Shown: positions 45,020-56,455 of the stretch, piece by piece
How the letters are laid out: each line of letters starts with the position of its first letter
How positions within the stretch are numbered: the first letter of the stretch is position 1
NCBI RefSeq assembly: GCF_001563225.1
Contig: NZ_CP014206.1
Coordinates: forward strand, 186,001-250,000
DNA: 64,000 bases
Direction of reading: 5' to 3'
From: Pseudodesulfovibrio indicus
Lineage (GTDB): Bacteria > Desulfobacterota > Desulfovibrionia > Desulfovibrionales > Desulfovibrionaceae
Notes under the pieces: model-generated
Database searches by the model: none
Told to the model about the DNA's origin: nothing
Seen by the model: only the letters and a program-made list of their open reading frames with translations
Position numbers and translations under genes: made by a program

Positions 45020-46745
45020 CGCGTCTGGTGTTCCCCTGTCGCGATGCGTCGTTTTGCGCTTTTACAGCGCCTTACTTTTTGGCTTGCGCCCCAAAAAGTA
45101 AGCAAAAAGTGCGCTCACGGTGCGGCGGCGCGAAAACAGTGGCCAAGAGCCTGTAAGCGCCTCCCGCTGCCCTGACGGCATGTCTGCCGAGGCAGACTCA
45201 GTCGGGCTCCGCTTCGGCGCTTGAAACAGGCTCTAGGCCCCGGTTTCCGAATGACCGCTCTTCGGGCCGGGACCGTCCGAGCGTGGGAGGGTGTGGGGAA
45301 GAGGATGGTCGCGGGGAGGTTGTGGGTTTGGTGGGAGTGAGTGCGGATTCCTTTTTGTGGATGAGAGGAAGAGGGAGGAGCGCGGTGGGTTTGGGCCGCG
45401 CGTCCGCGACTGGGGTTTTGCCTGTCGCGAAAGACCGTTTTGCGCTCTTACAGCGCCTTACTTTTTGGCTGGCGCCCCAAAAAGTAAGCAAAAAGTGCGC
45501 TGCGGTGCGGCGGAGCGAAAACAGTGGCCAAGAGCCTGTAAGCGCCTTCCGCTGCCCTGACGGCATGTCTGCCGGGGCAGACTCAGTCGGGCTGCGCTTC
45601 GGCGCTTGAGACAGGCTCTAGGCCCCGGTTTCCGAATGACCGCTCTTCGGGCCGGAACTGTCCGAGCGTGGGAGGGTGTGGGGAAGAGGATGGTCGCGGG
45701 GAGGTTGTGGGTTTGGTGGGAGTGAGTGCGGATTCCTTTTTGTGGATGAGAGGAAGAGGGAGGAGCGCGGTGGGTTTGGGCCGCGCGTCCGCGACTGGGG
45801 TTTTGCCTGTCGCGAAAGACCGTTTTGCGCTCTTACAGCGCCTTACTTTTTGGCTGGCGCCCCAAAAAGTAAGCAAAAAGTGCGCTGCGGTGCGGCGGAG
45901 CGAAAACAGTGGCCAAGAGCCTGTAAGCGCCTTCCGCTGCCCTGACGGCATGTCTGCCGGGGCAGACTCAGTCGGGCTGCGCTTCGGCGCTTGAGACAGG
46001 CTCTAGGCCCCGGTTTCCGAATGACCGCTCTTCGGGCCGGAACTGTCCGAGCGTGGGAGGGTGTGGGGAAGAGGATGGTCGCGGGGAGGTTGGGGATTTG
46101 GCGGGAGAGTATACGGATTTCTTTTTATGGATGAGAGGAAGAGGGAGGAGCGCGGTGGGTTTGGGCCGCGCGTCCGCGTCTGGGGTTTTTCCTGTTGTGG
46201 GAGACCGTTTTGCGCTTTTACAGCGCCTTACTTTTTGGCTTGCGCCCCAAAAAGTAAGCAAAAAGTGCGCTTGCGGTGCGGCGGCGCGAAAACAGTGGCC
46301 AAGAGCCTGTAAGCGCCTTTCGCTGCCCTGACGGCATGTCTGCCGAGGCAGACTCAGTCGGGCTGCGCTTCGGCGCTTGAAACAGGCTCTAGGCCCCGGT
46401 TTCCGGATGACCGCTCTTCGGGCGAGGGATTGTCCGAGCGTGGGTGGTAAGGCACAAAAGGGAGGAGCGCGGTAAAGACGTCCGCGCGTCCGCGTCTGGT
46501 GTACCCTTGTCGCGAGAAGCCGTTTTGCGCTTTTACAGCGCCTTACTTTTTGGCTTGCGCCCCAAAAAGTAAGCAAAAAGCGCGCTGCGGTGCGGCGGCG
46601 CGAAAACAGTGGCCAAGAGCCTGTAAGCGCCTTTCGCTGCCCTGACGGCATGTCTGCCGGGGCAGACTCAGTCGGGCTCCACTTCGGCGCTTGAAACAGG
46701 CTCTAGGCCCCGGTTTCCGAATGACCGCTCTTCGGACGAAGGCCG
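45020..46745. repeat. Array of five non-coding units, mostly ~385-bp period
   Basis: The anchor CAGCGCCTTACTTTTTGGC occurs at 45065, 45451, 45836, 46221 and 46536 (steps 386, 385, 385, 315). Units 2 and 3 are almost identical. Each has a perfect inverted repeat TTACTTTTTGG / CCAAAAAGTAA, the AACAGTGGCCAAGAGCCTGT block and CCTGACGGCATGTCTGCC, ending at CCGGTTTCCGAATGACCGC. Open frames of ~90-122 codons occur on both strands in every unit, keep no known domain and lack ribosome sites, so I treat them as non-coding. Function unknown. Confidence 0.85.
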
Positions 46746-46819
46746 TCCGAGCGTGAGAGGGATGGCAAAAGAGGTCAAATGCGGAAGGACAAATCAACTC
46801 CAAACCATCCCCTCTCGCG

Positions 46820-47395
46820 CCTTTGAGGCGCAGCCTCAAACAGCCGTCACCTCCACAGCCCCGTCCATCGCACCCCGGAGCGACTTGGGGCGCAGCCCCA
46901 ACAGCGGCTCTCATCACCCAAGCCCCGCCCAACGGACCTCCCCTGGAGCGCCTTGGGGCGCAGCCCCAACAGCGGCTTTCATACCCCGCCAAGTCTTACG
47001 AAGGCCCTCCCATGGAACACCTTTGAGGCGCAGCCTCAAAGAGTGGCTCTCCTACCCCGAAGTCCCGTCCGAAGGCCCCTCTTCCTTCGCCCTTCGTACC
47101 GTCAAGCAGCACGCAGCGAGCCCTGTTCTGGACGCCTAGAAGCCGACCGCGAAGGGGCGGCGGCTCCGTTCTCGTGGCCCCTCGGTATCCCTTAAAAGGG
47201 GCGTTCCCGTGGAGGCTCGGACTCTACTTTTGATCAGATGGAGCCGCCCCGAGCGGATCGGATTCTCAGCGGCCAAACTCCGGGCGGGGATGCCCCCCCG
47301 GCGTTTCTTTGGTTCTTTCTTTTCGCCCGGAAAAGAAAGAACCCCGCCGGGAGGGCTCCAAAAAAACACGGAGGAGCGCCAGCGACGGCTCTCCT
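46820..47395. repeat. Hairpin-unit block, copy 2 (matches 18739-19190)
   Basis: Four units at steps of 63-69 bp carry TTTGAGGC-GCA-GCCTCAAA (46822, 47022) or TTGGGGC-GCA-GCCCCAA (46885, 46953): the two stems differ by paired changes. The block then continues through the stretch shared with copy 1, including the inverted repeat GGTTCTTTCTTTT / AAAAGAAAGAACC (47311-47343). No gene is supported from 44964 to 47517. Confidence 0.75.
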
Positions 47396-47517
47396 CTTTC
47401 TTCTTCCCTTTTTTCTCTTCTTCCCTCCATTCTTCTTTTCCTCAAAAAATGACCCCCTTCCTCCCCACCCTTAATACACCCTTTGACTCCCCCCACGGAG
47501 TGTGGGAAATAACCCCC

Positions 47518-47940
47518 ATGTTCAACGTGACGGCTCTCATCGCCGAAGAACATATCCGCAAAGCCCAGGAAGAAGGCAAATTCGACGACCTCGAAGGGAG
47601 GGGGCTCCCCCTCCGGCCCGACGAGGCGGCGAACCTGCCCCCGGAACTGCGCATGGCTTACCGGATACTCAGGAGTTCGGGCTACCTGCCCCCGGAGATC
47701 ACCGAGGAAAAGGAGATTTCCCAGGCCATCGACCTCCTGGAACACCTTGAGGACGAGCAGGAACGGTACCGCCAGATGCAGAAGCTCAACGTGATGATCA
47801 TGCAGATGAACGAGCGACGCGGGCGGCCGGTGACCCTGGACAATTCGGGCGACTATTACCGCCGCATCGTGGAAAAGGTCCGCGTGGCGGAAAACAAATT
47901 TGGAAAGACCGGCGTGAAAAACAACGGCAACAAAGAGTAA
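47518..47940 (+). CDS. DUF1992/DnaJ-C28-like domain protein
   Basis: 140 residues from ATG 47518. The N-terminal ALIAEEHIRKAQEEGKFDDLEGRGLPL is the DUF1992 signature (a variant of the usual NLPGxGKPL), followed by LPPELRMAYRILRSSGYLPPEI. A helical C-terminal half (QAIDLLEHLEDEQERYRQMQ) may form a coiled coil. Function in bacteria is unknown. It lies 3 bp before era on the same strand. The 5' region abuts the repeat block and the ribosome site is weak. Confidence 0.85.
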   Translation: MFNVTALIAEEHIRKAQEEGKFDDLEGRGLPLRPDEAANLPPELRMAYRILRSSGYLPPEITEEKEISQAIDLLEHLEDEQERYRQMQKLNVMIMQMNERRGRPVTLDNSGDYYRRIVEKVRVAENKFGKTGVKNNGNKE

Positions 47941-47943
47941 TTT

Positions 47944-48852
<909 letters not shown>

Positions 48853-48911
48853 TTATCACCCGCACATTATAAAGGGGTTGCGCAGAAATTTGTATCGGGC
48901 ATTGTGCCCTA

Positions 48912-51404
<2,493 letters not shown>

Positions 51405-51410
51405 CCCCGA

Positions 51411-51451
51411 AAAAGCGAAGGCCGCCGTCCCCCGGTTGGGGGACAGCGGCC
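51411..51451 (-). terminator. Terminator between the kinase and EF-hand genes
   Basis: GGCCGC-x-GTCCCCC / GGGGGAC-x-GCGGCC stem; on the minus strand it is followed by TTCGCTTTTT. It ends the EF-hand transcript. Confidence 0.75.
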
Positions 51452-51473
51452 GTTCAGCCGGGTCGTTCGGAGC

Positions 51474-51731
51474 CTACTCGTGCTCTTCGAACCCCTGGGC
51501 CTGCTTGTACGCTTCCCACTCCTCGTGGGTCACCACGCCGTCCCTGTCCGCGTCGGCCCGGTCGAAGACCGAGGTATCGCCCTCGGAAAAGGCGACCAGG
51601 AATTCGCCCTTGGACATGGAGCCGTCGGCGTCCGCGTCCAACGAATTGAAGCAGACGTTGTAGTTGGTGCGCGCAGCCACGGGCTGGCAGAGGAGCAGCG
51701 CGAACGCCGCCGCCAGGATCAGTTTCTTCAT
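51474..51731 (-). CDS. Exported EF-hand calcium-binding protein
   Basis: 85 residues. Signal peptide (MKKLILAAAFALLLCQPVAA), then two EF-hand loops with intact acidic positions: DADADGSMSKGEF and DADRDGVVTHEEW. It would bind Ca2+ in the periplasm. It lies 19 bp downstream of the CsoR-like regulator on the same strand and is probably cotranscribed with it. One Cys (NVCFNSLD) remains in the mature protein. Confidence 0.85.
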   Translation of the reverse strand: MKKLILAAAFALLLCQPVAARTNYNVCFNSLDADADGSMSKGEFLVAFSEGDTSVFDRADADRDGVVTHEEWEAYKQAQGFEEHE

Positions 51732-51750
51732 CCTGTTCTCCAGGTTGTTG

Positions 51751-52044
51751 TTAGCCTTCGATGAACCCCGTCACGACGCCGATGAACTTCTCGAGCGCGT
51801 CCTTGGGGTCCGCTCCGTTTTCCATGGATTCCGCATAGCATTTGATCAGATACCGCTTCAGAATGAGCTTGTTGGCGGACTGGAGCGCGGAACGGACGGC
51901 CCGCATCTGGACCAGAATATCCTGGCATTCCTTGCCGGACTCGATCATGCCCTGGATGCCCCGGACCTGACCTTCGATGCGCTTCATGCGGGAGAGTACG
52001 TTCTTCTTGATCGCCTGCTCTTCCGCGGTCATGGCTTCATCCAT
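51751..52044 (-). CDS. CsoR/DUF156-family regulator with Cys-Tyr-Cys site (CstR-like)
   Basis: 97 residues from ATG 52044, chosen for AAGGAG 7 nt upstream. All-helical DUF156 repressor: VLSRMKRIEGQVRGIQGMI, then KECQDILVQMRAV. The metal/thiol triad positions are Cys40, Tyr65 and Cys69, with the same 25+4 spacing as Cys36-His61-Cys65 of mycobacterial CsoR. Loss of the His with both Cys kept is the pattern of CstR, which senses persulfides. The neighbours, two rhodanese genes and a thiosulfate/polysulfide-type reductase, support that reading. Divergent from the TorD-like gene; operator-like palindromes lie in the gap and at 59256. Confidence 0.85.
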   Translation of the reverse strand: MDEAMTAEEQAIKKNVLSRMKRIEGQVRGIQGMIESGKECQDILVQMRAVRSALQSANKLILKRYLIKCYAESMENGADPKDALEKFIGVVTGFIEG

Positions 52045-52094
52045 TTCAGTCTCCTTTGTCTCGGTCCACGTTCCCGTTGCCCTGCCATGCTCTT

Positions 52095-52114
52095 TACCGT
52101 ACTGTCGTAGGGTA
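52095..52114. promoter_or_regulatory. Possible operator between the CstR-like regulator and TorD-like gene
   Basis: TACCGTAC-TGTC-GTAGGGTA, 8-bp arms with one mismatch, 50 bp from the regulator ATG and 30 bp from the torD start. On the minus strand it reads ATACCC, as does the site at 59256-59274. Confidence 0.5.
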
Positions 52115-52144
52115 TTTTCCAATGCAAATGCGGGGGTTGCCTTC

Positions 52145-52762
52145 ATGCCGATATCCCAGTCGAAAATAGTGCTTCTCAATCTAATGGAGTTGTGCGTCGC
52201 CGTGTTTCGGGGACCGGGCCGGGAAGACTGGTCCCGGCTGGCAGACACTGCCTTGCCTCAACTCCTCGACCATGTCCAGGCTTTTCCCGGATTCCCTTCC
52301 GGACCGCTCCGGGACATGGCCCACGCCCTCGCGCCGCTGGCGGAATCCGGCGACTTCTCCGACCTGGAGACCGAGTACGTCCGCCTGTTCATCGCCGGTC
52401 CCGGCGGCATCCCGGCTCCGCTCTACGAATCCTGCCACCTGGGCAACGAGCGCCGGACCATGGGCCGGAGCGCCCTGGACATGCGCGACCGCCTGGCGGC
52501 CGCCGGGCTTTCGGTCGCCCTGGACTCCAACGAGCCGCCCGACCACCTGACCCTGGAGCTGGAGTATCTCTACCACCTCTGCGCCGAGGGCTGGGCCAGT
52601 GATCCAGCCCTGGCCGAACAGGCCGAAGCCTTCGCCGCCCAGGTCATGCTCCCGTGGGTCCGCCGCTTCCGCGACGCCCTGGCCGGGGCCGACCCGCATC
52701 CCGTCTACCTGGGCGCGGCGGACATCGTCGTGGCCGTACTCGAGAGGGTCCCGGACGCCTAG
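52145..52762 (+). CDS. TorD-family molybdoenzyme maturation chaperone
   Basis: 205 residues from ATG 52145 (GGGGG 8 nt upstream); ATG 52184 is a possible shorter start. Helical TorD/DmsD-type protein: LMELCVAVFRGP, LAESGDFSDLETEYVRLFIAGPGG, then the family pattern PLYESCHLGNERRTMG and a late LTLELEYLYHL. Such chaperones bind the Tat signal of a molybdoenzyme and help cofactor loading; the client is surely the Tat-tagged catalytic subunit at 56455-58650. Its TAG stop overlaps the TAG of the converging selenoprotein gene. Confidence 0.88.
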   Translation: MPISQSKIVLLNLMELCVAVFRGPGREDWSRLADTALPQLLDHVQAFPGFPSGPLRDMAHALAPLAESGDFSDLETEYVRLFIAGPGGIPAPLYESCHLGNERRTMGRSALDMRDRLAAAGLSVALDSNEPPDHLTLELEYLYHLCAEGWASDPALAEQAEAFAAQVMLPWVRRFRDALAGADPHPVYLGAADIVVAVLERVPDA

Positions 52763-53769
52763 TCCGCGCCCTCGGCCCGGACCACCGCCGACCGCAGCAC
52801 GCTCAGGAACTGCTCGTCCGGCTCGAAATAACCGCGCTTGATCAGCTCGATGTTCCAGGTCCCGTCTCCCTTGGCCCGGACCAGGTAGGCCAGCGGCAAC
52901 TCGGCCTGGCCGAGGCATTCGAATATCTGCCCGCTCTTGTCCGAGAACAGCGGATAGGCCACGTCGTAGTGCTTGCGGAACCGGACCACCTGCTGGTTCG
53001 AGTCGTAGATGCCCAGGCCGATGATCTTGAGCTGCCCGTGCAGCACCGGGTCCGCCTCCACGAGCTTGAAGAACCGCGTCAGCTTCTTGGTCTCGGCCAC
53101 GCAGTCGTTGCACAGGGTGTTGTAGAGCTGGATGAGCACGAACCGCGCCTTGAGCTCGGACAACTCCAGGAACCGCGCGCCCTCGGGCAGCTCCAGGTAT
53201 TCCCGGTCCTCGTCGCCGTTGAGCACCGCCACCCGGCAGGTGGGGAAGTCGTCGCCCACGGCCAGGACGTGCTTCTCCTCGGTCTTGCCTTCCACCAGGG
53301 TCGGATGCTTCTCCTTCCAGCCGTGAAAGCCGCCTGGGTACCGGTAGACGTTGGTATAACCGAGACGCGCTGCCCAGCGCGCCGCAATGGAGCTGCGCAG
53401 TCACCTGAAGCTCCGGCAGTAGACGACCAGCATCCGGTCCTTGTCCGGGCCGAGCAGGTCCTGCAGGGCCTGGCGCTTGGCCTGCGGCAGCTCGATGTCG
53501 TCGCCCAGGTCGAACTCCAGGTTCGCCGCCCCGGGGAGATGCCCGGCCGCGAACTCGTAGTCCGCGCGGGCGTCCAACAGGACCATGTCCGCCTTTTCGT
53601 CCACGAGCTTCCTGAGCCCGTCGTCGTCCAGCAGCAGGTAACCGTCGCGGTCCGCCTCGGCCTGGGCAGAAGCCCACCATATCTCGGTCTCGTCGGCCAG
53701 CGCGGGCCGGACGGGCAGAAAACACAAGGCGAGGAGCAGCCATGCAACACAGGTGATCGGTCTTTGCAT
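52759..53769 (-). CDS. Selenoprotein candidate: rhodanese domain with in-frame UGA, fused to a CxxC redoxin
   Basis: 336 residues if UGA at 53401-53403 is read as Sec123. A signal peptide (about 1-25, ...RPALA) leads into a rhodanese domain whose active loop is YCRSFR-U-LRSS, then ARLGYTNVYRYPGG. In the adjacent triple-rhodanese protein the loops are YCGGFDCPLS and YCGGYACALS; Sec123 aligns exactly with the second, catalytic Cys (C-x4-C). After the rhodanese comes a redoxin/TlpA-like domain (about 170-336) with C220-N-D-C223. The frame is open on both sides of the UGA, and a hairpin follows it directly. The usual machine call would be two genes, 53401-53769 and 52759-53295. Confidence 0.8.
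53370..53400 (-). promoter_or_regulatory. Candidate bacterial SECIS hairpin
   Basis: Immediately 3' of the UGA, CTGCGCAGC pairs with GCTGGGCAG (one G-G mismatch) around a 13-nt loop. Position and size fit a bacterial SECIS; the loop bases have not been tested against SelB rules. Confidence 0.5.
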
Positions 53770-53833
53770 CTTTGCTCCCCGCCTTTTTTATTCTCGGCGT
53801 GCCGGGGATGTTCCCGGCCGTGTCGGTCGATCC

Positions 53834-54934
53834 CTACTTGTTGGGATGGACCTCATAGCTGTTGTCGCTGCCGAAGGAGTTGGTGGCTTCCAGGTAGAAG
53901 ACCTTCTCCACCTCGGGGCGCAGGTCCTTGAACAGGTAGAACGCCTCGCCCGCCCGAGCGCCGGAGGCGCAGGAGAAGACGATGGGCTTGTCGGTCGGGA
54001 TCTCGGCGGCCTGCTTCTCGATCATGTCCACGGTCATGTTCACGGCGGACGGGAAGTGACCGGCGGCGTACTCTTCGGGATCACGCACGTCGATCAGCAG
54101 GATGGAATCGGGATTGCTCTTGATGGTCGCCAGGAACCACTCGGTGTCCACGGCGCCTTCGGCCTCGCCGGCCATGACGGCGCCGGTGTCGGCCGCGCCG
54201 AACATCTCCTTCCAGCCGGGGTAGCCGGCCTCGGCCACGAGCACGTTCTTGTAGCCCAGGTAACGGGCCTTGACCGCGGACTTGTGGGACAGGGCGCAGG
54301 CATAGCCGCCGCAGTAGTAGATCAGGGTCACGTTGGCCTTGTCCACGGGCAGCATGCCGCGCTTGGCCGCGAAGTCCTTCTCGGGGATACCGACGGCGGA
54401 GGGGATGGCCCCTTCCAGGAACTTCTTGTACGGGCGGGCGTCGATGACCAGCTGCTGGTCACCGGCGGCGATGCGCTCGCTCAGGTTCTCCAGGCCGATG
54501 GAATAGTACGGCGCGTTCTTCTTCCAGTCCGGGAAACCGGCGGCGTAGACCTTGATGTTGGTGTAGCCCAGGGCCTCGGCCGCATAGGCGGACTTGTGGG
54601 ACAGCGGGCAGTCGAATCCGCCGCAGTAGAAGATCAGCAGCGCGCCCTTGTTCGCGGGCAGCTTGTCCGTCATCTTGTCGAACTGGCTGGCCGGGATGGA
54701 CACGGCGGTGGGGATGTACCCCTCGACGTACTTGGGCTTGTAGGGACGCGAATCGATGACCATCACGTCCTTGGGCTGGGGCATCTTCGCGTACTTGGCC
54801 ACGAAGGCGTAGTCCACGATGGCGGTATACTGCTTGAACGCGGGCTTCTTCCCGTCCTGAGCCGCTGCGGGCCCGGCCATAGCCGCCACCATGAACGCCA
54901 GCACGACGGCCACGGCAATCAACTTCTTGTGCAT
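53834..54934 (-). CDS. Periplasmic protein with three rhodanese domains
   Basis: 366 residues with signal peptide (about 1-25). Domain 1 (about 40-140) has the loop C104-GGFD-C109-PLS; domain 2 (about 145-245) has C208-GGYA-C213-ALS; domain 3 (about 262-360) has the classical loop C322-ASGAR. All three keep a catalytic Cys, so it can carry or transfer sulfane sulfur in series. It lies 64 bp upstream of the selenoprotein gene and 59 bp after the cytochrome b gene, in the same operon. Confidence 0.92.
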   Translation of the reverse strand: MHKKLIAVAVVLAFMVAAMAGPAAAQDGKKPAFKQYTAIVDYAFVAKYAKMPQPKDVMVIDSRPYKPKYVEGYIPTAVSIPASQFDKMTDKLPANKGALLIFYCGGFDCPLSHKSAYAAEALGYTNIKVYAAGFPDWKKNAPYYSIGLENLSERIAAGDQQLVIDARPYKKFLEGAIPSAVGIPEKDFAAKRGMLPVDKANVTLIYYCGGYACALSHKSAVKARYLGYKNVLVAEAGYPGWKEMFGAADTGAVMAGEAEGAVDTEWFLATIKSNPDSILLIDVRDPEEYAAGHFPSAVNMTVDMIEKQAAEIPTDKPIVFSCASGARAGEAFYLFKDLRPEVEKVFYLEATNSFGSDNSYEVHPNK

Positions 54935-54993
54935 GACACACTCCCTTCCTAAAGGATTGTTTTTTCCCGCCTGCGCGGGACCCTCTTTCTATG

Positions 54994-55722
54994 CTACTCC
55001 GAGCCCTCGGACCCGGATCTGACCTTTTCCCACCACAGCCGGTGATGGTGCTTGGCGTAGTCGCCCGGCACCACGCCGGTGAACATGGACTTGAAACCGG
55101 GCCGCTCCTCCGGGGAGATGGCGGCCATGTAGACGTGGACCAGGAGACCGGCGAAGACCAGCCCCACACCGATGAAGTGCAGGGTCACGGCCCAGCCGAC
55201 CATGCCCGTGGACTCGGCCCCGAAGGTCCGGTCGGAGAGGTACATGATCACGCCGGTGACGGCGATGACGATGCCGCCCACCACCGAGGCCTGGGCAAAC
55301 GCCTTCTGGCCCATGTTGTAGTATCCCTGGTCGGGCAGGTCGGGGCTCGCGCCCACGGCCTTGAGCGCCTTGGGACCCAGGGTCATGAGGATCATCTTCT
55401 TGAACATCCAGGCCATGTCGCGGGCCGGGCTGACCGCGAAAACCTCGGCCAGGAAGAACTTCGCGCCCCGGAAATTGACCAGCAGGTAGAGCAGGAAGCC
55501 CGCGATCCAGACCAGGCCGATGAACTCGTGGATGGCCAGCAGGTTTCCGCCGCCGCCCACCAGGGAACGCAGCGCCTCGGGATAGCCGGAACCGAACGGG
55601 TCGATGTCCGGGTTCTGGATCAGCCCCACGCCGGTGAGCAGGAGCAGCAGCCAACAGGCCGCGTTGAACCAGTGGATGAAGATGTCGGACCTGTCGTGTC
55701 GCTTGTAGGTCTTGCTAGGCAT
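54994..55722 (-). CDS. Cytochrome b membrane subunit (PhsC/FdnI-like)
   Basis: 242 residues from ATG 55722, which has AGGAGGA just upstream and overlaps the ferredoxin-subunit stop by 8 nt. About four to five membrane helices with paired His suited to b-haems: RHDRSDIFIHWFNAACW, LLAIHEFIGLVWIAG, AVTLHFIGVGLVFAGLLVHVYM. It links the periplasmic enzyme to the quinone pool. FdnI-like cytochrome b, rather than NrfD, is what PhsABC thiosulfate reductase uses. Confidence 0.9.
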   Translation of the reverse strand: MPSKTYKRHDRSDIFIHWFNAACWLLLLLTGVGLIQNPDIDPFGSGYPEALRSLVGGGGNLLAIHEFIGLVWIAGFLLYLLVNFRGAKFFLAEVFAVSPARDMAWMFKKMILMTLGPKALKAVGASPDLPDQGYYNMGQKAFAQASVVGGIVIAVTGVIMYLSDRTFGAESTGMVGWAVTLHFIGVGLVFAGLLVHVYMAAISPEERPGFKSMFTGVVPGDYAKHHHRLWWEKVRSGSEGSE

Positions 55723-56455
55723 CGCCGTCCTCCTTGTGGTCGGTGCCGGAACCGGCAAACAGCTGCCGTCCGAGCATGGCCAGGACGCCGAGGCCGGACA
55801 GGGCCACGACTCCCTTGATCAGCGGGGCGGTCTGCTTCATGGCCACCATGGACGCGGGGATCACGGCCTCGCGGCCCCACTCGCCCGGACCGGGATCGCC
55901 CAGGTAGTACATGTTCGGCTTGGTGTCGGTCTTGGCCGCCACGCGGGTCAGCCGCTCCTTGTTCTTGTTGTAGAGGATGCCCGCCGCGCTGGCCGGGTCG
56001 TTGATGTCGCCGAAGACCCGCGCCTTGGTCGGGCAGGTGTCCACGCACGCGGGGGGCAGCCCTGCGGCGCGTCGCTCCGGGCAGTAGTTGCACTTGTCCG
56101 CCTTGCGCTTGACCTCGTTGCGGAAACGGGCGTCGTACGGGCAGGCCGGGATGCAGTTGCCGCAGCCGATGCACAGGGCGTCGTCGATGACCACCTCGCC
56201 GGTGACCGTGTCCTTGTAGGTCGCGCCCGTGGGACAGGCCGACACGCAGGTGGGGTTTTCGCAGTGCATGCACGCGCCGGGCTGGAAGCGCGGCTTGCCG
56301 TCGCCCCTGCCCGGGACCGCCGGTGCGCCGGTGGTCTTGATCCAGTTGCGGAACTGCCCTTCGGGGACCTCGTTGGCCACCTTGCAGGCCGCCACGCACG
56401 CCTTGCAGTCGATGCACTTGGCCGCATCGATGACCATGGCGAGTTGCTGTGCCAT
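55715..56455 (-). CDS. Four-cluster ferredoxin electron-transfer subunit (PhsB/NrfC-like)
   Basis: 246 residues. Four [4Fe-4S] cysteine groups: C14-IDC-KAC-VAAC, C-MHC-ENPTCVSACP, CIGCGNCIPACP and CNYCPER...CVDTCP. A C-terminal membrane anchor (LIKGVVALSGLGVLAMLGRQLF, about 215-236) attaches it to the membrane. It carries electrons between the catalytic subunit and the cytochrome b. Its ATG shares one base with the catalytic subunit stop (TAATG), so synthesis is coupled. Confidence 0.93.
   Translation of the reverse strand: MAQQLAMVIDAAKCIDCKACVAACKVANEVPEGQFRNWIKTTGAPAVPGRGDGKPRFQPGACMHCENPTCVSACPTGATYKDTVTGEVVIDDALCIGCGNCIPACPYDARFRNEVKRKADKCNYCPERRAAGLPPACVDTCPTKARVFGDINDPASAAGILYNKNKERLTRVAAKTDTKPNMYYLGDPGPGEWGREAVIPASMVAMKQTAPLIKGVVALSGLGVLAMLGRQLFAGSGTDHKEDGDA

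Noticed and set aside
45283-45994. Two identical ~108-codon frames (and ~122-codon frames opposite) as duplicated genes
   Set aside because: They exist only because the 385-bp unit is repeated; no ribosome site, no domain, compositional bias, and open frames on both strands.
45020-46745. Array considered as CRISPR
   Set aside because: Units are ~385 bp with near-identical content throughout; no short direct repeats with unique spacers and no cas genes.
53401-53403. TGA read as the true end of a 122-residue rhodanese, with a separate downstream redoxin gene
   Set aside because: The rhodanese would stop inside its active loop, the missing half is encoded in frame right after, and the downstream piece has only a GTG without ribosome site.
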